DNA of 10,522 bases from an uncultured Devosia sp. (GTDB taxonomy: Bacteria; Pseudomonadota; Alphaproteobacteria; Rhizobiales; Devosiaceae), in NCBI GenBank assembly GCA_934553185.1, contig CAKTFF010000045.1:1-10522 (forward strand), read 5' to 3'. The translations under genes were made by a program, and so were the position numbers. How positions within the stretch are numbered: position 1 is the first letter of the stretch; every line of letters starts with the position of its first letter. Shown in pieces: positions 7,468 through 10,522 of the stretch. The notes under the pieces are model-generated. The model searched no databases, was not told the origin of the DNA, and saw nothing but the letters and a program-made list of their open reading frames with translations.

Positions 7468-7496
7468 GATGTAAAGGTTTTCATCAGCCGTGTAAA
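7468..7496 (-). promoter_or_regulatory. Candidate promoter of the ABC importer operon
   Basis: Read on the minus strand, TTTACA (complement of 7491-7496) could be the -35 and TACATC (complement of 7468-7473) a weak -10, with a 17-bp spacer. Transcription would start near 7461, about 55 bases upstream of the ATPase ATG. The two palindromic operators cover exactly these two hexamers, as expected for repression. The -10 match is poor, so this is tentative. Confidence 0.35.
7470..7483. promoter_or_regulatory. Probable LacI-family operator, distal copy
   Basis: TGTAAAGGTTTTCA is an imperfect palindrome with one mismatched pair. Its flanks GA/TC extend the dyad to 18 bp (7468-7485). It differs from the second copy at 7491 by one base of 14. 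Confidence 0.65.
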
Positions 7497-7504
7497 GGTT
7501 TACA
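7491..7504. promoter_or_regulatory. Probable LacI-family operator, perfect copy
   Basis: TGTAAAGGTTTACA has perfect 6-bp arms, extended by G/C to 7490-7505. The form TGTAAA-N2-TTTACA fits known LacI-family operators, although the centre here is GG instead of the common CG. It is centred exactly 21 bp from the 7470 copy, about two helical turns, so two repressor dimers could sit on the same face. Confidence 0.75.
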
Positions 7505-7516
7505 CCAATGCAAAAG

Positions 7517-7526
7517 GGGTTAACCC
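7517..7526. repeat. Perfect 10-bp palindrome in the LacI gene leader
   Basis: GGGTTAACCC is a perfect palindrome just ahead of the GGAGGGG purine tract (7530-7536) of the regulator gene. It may be chance, or a further regulatory site. Confidence 0.25.
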
Positions 7527-7547
7527 TACGGAGGGGTCTGGCGTCCG

Positions 7548-8630
7548 TTGCGCTATCTGCTAGAGGCAGGCGGCGAAGCGCCAGAGAGCGTGCGGAGCTC
7601 GGCGTTGAAGCACCAAAAACTGGCCACGATCGAGGACGTTGCGGCGATTGCCGGCGTATCCATCGCCACGGTCAGCCGTGCCATTAACGAGCCCACCAAG
7701 GTTGCCGACCAGACGCGGCGCCGGGTGACCGAGGCGGTGGCGCAAACCGGCTATACGACCAATGCCATGGCGCGGTCGTTGCGGATGCGGCGATCCAACA
7801 TGATCCTGATCCTGGCTCCCGATGTTGGCGACCCCAATTTCTCCAACATTCTTGTGGGGCTCGAAACCGAAGCCAGCAAGCGCGGCTATGGGGTGCTGAT
7901 CGGCAATACGCAAAACGATGCGGCGCGCGAAACCGATTACCTGCGCTTCATCAGTTCCAACCAGGCCGACGGACTGGTGCTGTTTACCGGGCACCTGCCC
8001 TTTGGGTTCGGCAATGAAGATGGCGAGCTTCGCCTGCCGCCCACCGTCGCGGTCAACGAGCCGGTGCCCAATGCCCAAGTGCCGTTCGTCGGCGTCGACA
8101 ATGTGGAAGGCGCGCGAGTGGCGGCCGAGCACCTGATTTCGCAAGGGCACCGGCGGATCGCGTTTATCGGCCATTCGACGAGCAAGGCCGTCAATATCCT
8201 GCGCGAACAGGGCTATCGGGCGGCGCTGCAGGCGGCGTGCATCTCGGTGGAGCCACGACTGATACTGGATGGGGACGGCACCACTGAATCAGGACGGCAG
8301 GCGGCCGAGCACATGTTCGTTCGCGATGTGCTGCCGACCGCCTTCCTCTGCGTCAACGACGCGACGGCGCTTGGGGTGATCATCGCCCTCAATGCACGCC
8401 GCTATGATCTGCCGCGACAGTTTTCGGTGATGGGGTTTGACGACATTTCCTTTGCCAGCTTCGTGTCGCCGTCGCTGACAACGATGAAGCAGCCGCGCCT
8501 CAAGATCGGGGAAGAGGCGATGGACCTGTTGCTGGCGCTGCTGGAGGGCGAAGAGCCGCGGCAAAAGGAAGTGCTGCTGCGCGCCGAGTTGATCGTGCGC
8601 AATTCGGTTGGACGGGTGGGTGTGGCCTAA
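7548..8630 (+). CDS. LacI-family transcriptional regulator
   Basis: This DNA-binding repressor is probably specific for the divergent sugar importer. From the longest start it has 360 residues: helix-turn-helix ATIEDVAAIAGVSIATVSRA (26-45), hinge region YTTNAMARSLRMRRSN (69-84), then a periplasmic-binding-protein-like sensor domain ending in SVMGFDDISFASFVSPSLTTMKQP, a usual LacI-family signature. The start is uncertain. An in-frame TAA at 7521-7523 limits it to TTG 7548 (GGAGGGG 11 bases upstream), GTG 7590, or TTG 7605 (GGAG at 7594-7597, 7 bases upstream). The last gives 341 residues and the short pre-helix N-terminus usual in this family, so it is an equally good choice. The inducer is unknown, presumably the transported sugar or a derivative. 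Function and family are firm; target genes are inferred from position and operators. Confidence 0.9.
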   Translation: MRYLLEAGGEAPESVRSSALKHQKLATIEDVAAIAGVSIATVSRAINEPTKVADQTRRRVTEAVAQTGYTTNAMARSLRMRRSNMILILAPDVGDPNFSNILVGLETEASKRGYGVLIGNTQNDAARETDYLRFISSNQADGLVLFTGHLPFGFGNEDGELRLPPTVAVNEPVPNAQVPFVGVDNVEGARVAAEHLISQGHRRIAFIGHSTSKAVNILREQGYRAALQAACISVEPRLILDGDGTTESGRQAAEHMFVRDVLPTAFLCVNDATALGVIIALNARRYDLPRQFSVMGFDDISFASFVSPSLTTMKQPRLKIGEEAMDLLLALLEGEEPRQKEVLLRAELIVRNSVGRVGVA

Positions 8631-8642
8631 CGGCGACGTGCA

Positions 8643-8672
8643 TTGACAGCCCTATCGCCCAAGCCTTAGTTA
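8643..8672 (+). promoter_or_regulatory. Promoter of first ArsR gene, predicted leaderless transcript
   Basis: TTGACA (8643-8648) is a perfect -35. TTAGTT (8666-8671, 17-bp spacer) or TAGTTA (8667-8672, 18-bp spacer) is the likely -10. The expected transcription start, about 7 bases on, falls at 8677-8679, on the ATG at 8678 itself. Confidence 0.6.
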
Positions 8673-8677
8673 ATCGC

Positions 8678-9013
8678 ATGCTTAACCAACCATCCAGCCT
8701 GGACCTCCTTTTCCAGGCATTGGCGGACCCGACACGCCGGGCGATGATCGACCGGCTCAGCCAGGGTCCTGCCTCGGTGAGCGAATTGGCCAAGCCATTC
8801 GCCATGTCCCTGCCCGCCGTTGTGCAGCATCTGCAGGCGCTCGAGAGCAGCGGCCTTGTTTCCTCCCGCAAGGTGGGCCGCGTTCGGACGGTGCAGATCG
8901 AGCCCGAAGCGCTTAGCCAAGCCGAGCAGTGGCTCAATGATCGCCGCACGGGTTGGGTGAAGCGCCTCGACCGGCTCGCAGTGCTGCTGGCGGAGGACGA
9001 GGAACCATCGTGA
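8678..9013 (+). CDS. ArsR-family winged-helix regulator (no metal motif)
   Basis: This is a 111-residue transcriptional repressor of the ArsR/SmtB family. The core ALADPTRRAMIDRLSQGPASVSEL (14-36) and the recognition region MSLPAVVQHLQALESSGLV (43-61) form the winged helix-turn-helix. There is no cysteine in the protein, so the metal-binding CxC-type site of classical ArsR proteins is absent. It belongs instead to the group usually encoded next to SRPBCC/AHSA1 proteins. No purine-rich ribosome binding site precedes the ATG, and the promoter places the transcription start on it, so leaderless translation is likely. The gene converges with an SRPBCC gene whose stop codon is only 13 bp away, and no same-strand partner is present. 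Its targets and signal are unknown. Confidence 0.9.
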   Translation: MLNQPSSLDLLFQALADPTRRAMIDRLSQGPASVSELAKPFAMSLPAVVQHLQALESSGLVSSRKVGRVRTVQIEPEALSQAEQWLNDRRTGWVKRLDRLAVLLAEDEEPS

Positions 9014-9014
9014 C

Positions 9015-9041
9015 CGCCTGAGGGCGTTACCCCTGCAGGCG
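9015..9041. terminator. Convergent hairpin between ArsR and SRPBCC genes
   Basis: Arms CGCCTG (9015-9020) and CAGGCG (9036-9041) pair perfectly, and AGGG (9021-9024) with CCCT (9031-9034) extends the stem past one bulged G. It spans the gap between the two stop codons and runs into the end of the SRPBCC gene. No T-run follows on either strand, so it would be a weak or non-classical terminator. Confidence 0.35.
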
Positions 9042-9524
9042 ACCGAGGATTTCGTCGACCTTGGCCATGCTCCTGTTGGCGCCATGTTCCATGCCGCTGT
9101 CGACGACGCCCTGACGCTGTTGGAAGCCTTCGAGCTTTGACACGGAGCGGTAGAACACCTTGCCGTCGCGCTCCTCGAAGGTGTGCTCTTCAAAGAACCG
9201 GTCGTCTTCCTCGAACATGCCTTCGACCACGAAGGTGTTGCGGATCAACCGCTGGGGCACGACTTCGAGATAGGTGCCGAAGAAGGCGACTTCCGAGCCA
9301 TCGCCCATGCTCGAGACGATGCGCCACTTGCCCCCGGTGCGGACATCGTATTCCACGATTCGGTTGTCTTCGCGCGGACCCCACCAGTAGCTGACATGTT
9401 CGGGCTGGGTCCAAACGGTCCAAAGCAGATGGAGCGGCGCGTCGAAGGTGCGTGTCATGATGATCACGGGTTCTTCGGCCGGCAGTTCGGTCTTGAACAG
9501 GTTTTGCGGGGCTTGGGCATTCAT
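9027..9524 (-). CDS. SRPBCC / AHSA1-domain protein
   Basis: This is a 165-residue cytoplasmic protein of the START-like SRPBCC superfamily, AHSA1 (activator of Hsp90 ATPase C-terminal-like) group. Typical parts are IIMTRTFDAPLHLLWTVWTQPEHVSYWWGP (21-50), VRTGGKWRIV (61-70) and the C-terminal amphipathic helix MEHGANRSMAKVDEILGRL (145-163). These proteins form a hydrophobic ligand cavity; most bacterial members have no known ligand and an Hsp90 role is not shown for them. An upstream in-frame extension to 9695 lies inside the ArsR gene and was rejected: ATG 9524 has an AAGGAG site 8 bases ahead, and homologues begin just before this domain. The gap to the upstream ArsR gene is 16 bp, so the two form an operon. 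Confidence 0.88.
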   Translation of the reverse strand: MNAQAPQNLFKTELPAEEPVIIMTRTFDAPLHLLWTVWTQPEHVSYWWGPREDNRIVEYDVRTGGKWRIVSSMGDGSEVAFFGTYLEVVPQRLIRNTFVVEGMFEEDDRFFEEHTFEERDGKVFYRSVSKLEGFQQRQGVVDSGMEHGANRSMAKVDEILGRLQG

Positions 9525-9540
9525 TGTGGAAACTCCTTTG

Positions 9541-9882
9541 CTAGTTCTTGGTGTCGGTTTTCGGGGTCTGGATCGTGCGGAGGTAGGTGTCGAGTTGATC
9601 AAGGTTCTGCTCCCAGAACCGGCGATATCCATCCACCAGGCCCGCGACGTCTCGCATGGGCGCGGCTTCCAGGCGGCAGGGGCGCCATTGCGCATTTCGG
9701 CCGCGGCTGATGAGGCCGGCAGTTTCGAGCACCTTGATGTGCTTGGAGACGGCGGCGAGCGTCATATCGAAAGGCGCGGCGAGCTCGTTGACGCTGGCTT
9801 CTCCCTGGGCAAGGCGGGACAGAATGGCGCGCCGGGTCGGATCAGCGAGAGCCGAGAGAGTGGCGCTAAGCGGGTCAGGCAT
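9541..9882 (-). CDS. ArsR-family regulator paired with the SRPBCC gene
   Basis: This is a 113-residue winged helix-turn-helix repressor of the ArsR family: SALADPTRRAILSRLAQGEASVNEL (10-34) and MTLAAVSKHIKVLETAGLIS (40-59). It lacks the classical ArsR metal-binding cysteines; a single Cys is in RPCRLE. It resembles the ArsR protein encoded at 8678-9013 (identical ALADPTRRA and very similar recognition helix) but diverges in the C-terminal part, so the two are related members of one subfamily, not a recent copy. It is first in an operon with the SRPBCC gene. The ribosome binding site is weak (AGG 8 bases ahead). A dyad over the expected transcription start suggests autorepression. The signal is unknown. 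Confidence 0.92.
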   Translation of the reverse strand: MPDPLSATLSALADPTRRAILSRLAQGEASVNELAAPFDMTLAAVSKHIKVLETAGLISRGRNAQWRPCRLEAAPMRDVAGLVDGYRRFWEQNLDQLDTYLRTIQTPKTDTKN

Positions 9883-9887
9883 AAATC

Positions 9888-9942
9888 AACCTATTGGTAT
9901 AATACTTGTTGGTTTAGTACGGGTGCGGATGGTGGTTGTCAA
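9888..9942 (-). promoter_or_regulatory. Promoter and operator dyad of the ArsR-SRPBCC operon
   Basis: On the minus strand TTGACA (complement of 9937-9942) is a perfect -35, and TACTAA (complement of 9914-9919) a modest -10 at 17 bp. Transcription would start near 9907. A 27-bp dyad (9888-9914) with outer arms AACC/GGTT and inner arms GTAT/ATAC around a central T covers that start; 9 of 13 pairs match. This is a usual place for an ArsR operator. A perfect TATAAT on the + strand (9898-9903) lies inside the dyad and could serve cobF, but it has no good -35. Confidence 0.55.
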
Positions 9943-9971
9943 TGGGCACAGGCGGTGCGAAGTCGGGTGTC

Positions 9972-10522
9972 ATGAAAACCATTCTCATAGTGGGCATCGG
10001 CACCGGAAATCCCGAGCACCTCACCGTTCAGGCGATCAATGCGCTAAACCGGGCGGACGTGCTGTTCATTCCCGAAAAGGGAGAGAGCAAGATTGGGCTC
10101 GCCGCCGTGCGGCACGAGATTGTGGGGCGCTATGTTTCCAACCCGGCGGCACGCGTTGTCGCCTACGGAGTTCCGCAGCGTGACGCCGGCAATCCGGATT
10201 ATCAGGAGAGCGTAGACGCGTGGCACGACCGGCTGGCGCAGATTATTGCCGGTTTGCTGGAGGACGTGCATGAGGGGGGCGCCGGGGCCTTTCTGGTGTG
10301 GGGCGATCCGGGGCTCTATGATAGCACGATCCGCATCGTGGGGCGGCTGCGGGGCGACTTCCGGGTGGAGGTGATTGCCGGCATCACGGCGGTGCAGGCG
10401 CTGACGGCGGCGCATGGGATCGGGCTCAACCGGATCGGCGAGCCAGTGCTGATCACCACCGGGCGGCAGCTGGGCGCTGTTGCGCAGGACACGGTGGTGA
10501 TGCTGGATGGGCAATTGGCTTT
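9972..10522 (+). CDS. cobF: Precorrin-6A synthase (deacetylating) CobF, 3'-truncated by window edge
   Basis: CobF is an S-adenosylmethionine-dependent methyltransferase of the aerobic cobalamin pathway; it methylates C-1 of precorrin-5 with loss of the acetyl unit, in the cytoplasm. The reading frame is open from ATG 9972 to the right edge (183 complete codons), about two thirds of a protein that is usually near 250 residues. Marks of the tetrapyrrole methylase fold and of CobF are GIGTGNPEHLTVQAINALNRADVLF (9-33), the GAFLVWGDPGLYDSTIRI stretch (about 107-124), and AGITAVQALTAAHGIGLNRIGEPVLITTGR near the end. The ribosome binding site is weak. It is divergent from the ArsR gene with 89 bp between; that gap is too short for a cobalamin riboswitch and none is visible. 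No other cob gene is inside the window. Confidence 0.93.
   Translation, partial: MKTILIVGIGTGNPEHLTVQAINALNRADVLFIPEKGESKIGLAAVRHEIVGRYVSNPAARVVAYGVPQRDAGNPDYQESVDAWHDRLAQIIAGLLEDVHEGGAGAFLVWGDPGLYDSTIRIVGRLRGDFRVEVIAGITAVQALTAAHGIGLNRIGEPVLITTGRQLGAVAQDTVVMLDGQLA

Noticed and set aside
6303..7523. A 406-residue + strand frame opposite the ABC ATPase
   Set aside because: It is an antisense shadow of a gene with intact Walker and signature motifs, and it runs through the operator region.
9525..9695. N-terminal extension of the SRPBCC protein
   Set aside because: It would be coded inside the ArsR gene in another frame; the internal ATG 9524 has a strong ribosome binding site.
9883..9971. Cobalamin riboswitch ahead of cobF
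   Set aside because: The gap is 89 bp, too short for the roughly 200-base element, and no B12-box-like sequence is visible.
1..10522. Mobile elements, CRISPR, tRNA, toxin-antitoxin or phage genes
   Set aside because: No transposase or integrase motifs, terminal inverted repeats, regular direct repeats or tRNA-like folds were seen by eye on either strand.

Overview
The window looks like ordinary chromosomal sequence from a GC-rich alphaproteobacterium, most likely order Hyphomicrobiales and possibly Devosia or a relative. That placement is an inference. It rests on the DUF1127 micro-protein, the HmrR/CueR-type copper regulator beside copA, the aerobic-pathway cobF gene, the CUT2 sugar transporter with a divergent LacI regulator, and strong use of G/C in third codon positions. 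No rRNA, tRNA, CRISPR array, insertion sequence, integrase or attachment site was seen.

Layout. (1) 1-357 is the 3' part of a YbaK/ProX-type aminoacyl-tRNA deacylase whose real start lies left of the window. (2) 437-583 (-) is a 48-residue DUF1127 protein with its own terminator. (3) 858-3821 is a compact copper-resistance unit. A MerR-type promoter with a 19-bp spacer and a near-perfect copper-regulator dyad drives copA (Cu+ export ATPase), cueR (copper sensor, 4-bp overlap) and copZ (copper chaperone, 8-bp overlap), and a bidirectional terminator closes it. (4) 3843-7406 (-) is a three-gene CUT2 sugar-type ABC importer in the order ATPase, permease, binding protein. A divergent LacI-family regulator (7548-8630, +) and two near-identical palindromes 21 bp apart lie beside it. 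(5) 8678-9882 holds two related metal-site-free ArsR regulators in convergent orientation around one SRPBCC/AHSA1 gene. The distal ArsR and the SRPBCC gene form an operon; the proximal ArsR appears to be transcribed as a leaderless mRNA. (6) 9972 to the right edge is the 5' part of cobF (cobalamin biosynthesis), which runs off the window.

How the parts work together. CueR should sense cytoplasmic Cu(I) and untwist the copA promoter, CopZ should carry Cu(I), and CopA should export it. The LacI regulator probably represses the sugar importer by binding the paired operators over its promoter. Its ligand is not identifiable here, because no catabolic enzyme is adjacent and the binding protein departs from the ribose-binding pattern. 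The ArsR/SRPBCC pair probably autoregulates through a dyad downstream of its own -35/-10. I did not find a convincing new system. The points most worth following are the paired LacI operators, the leaderless ArsR, the ArsR-SRPBCC-ArsR arrangement, and the copA start codon decided by its promoter.
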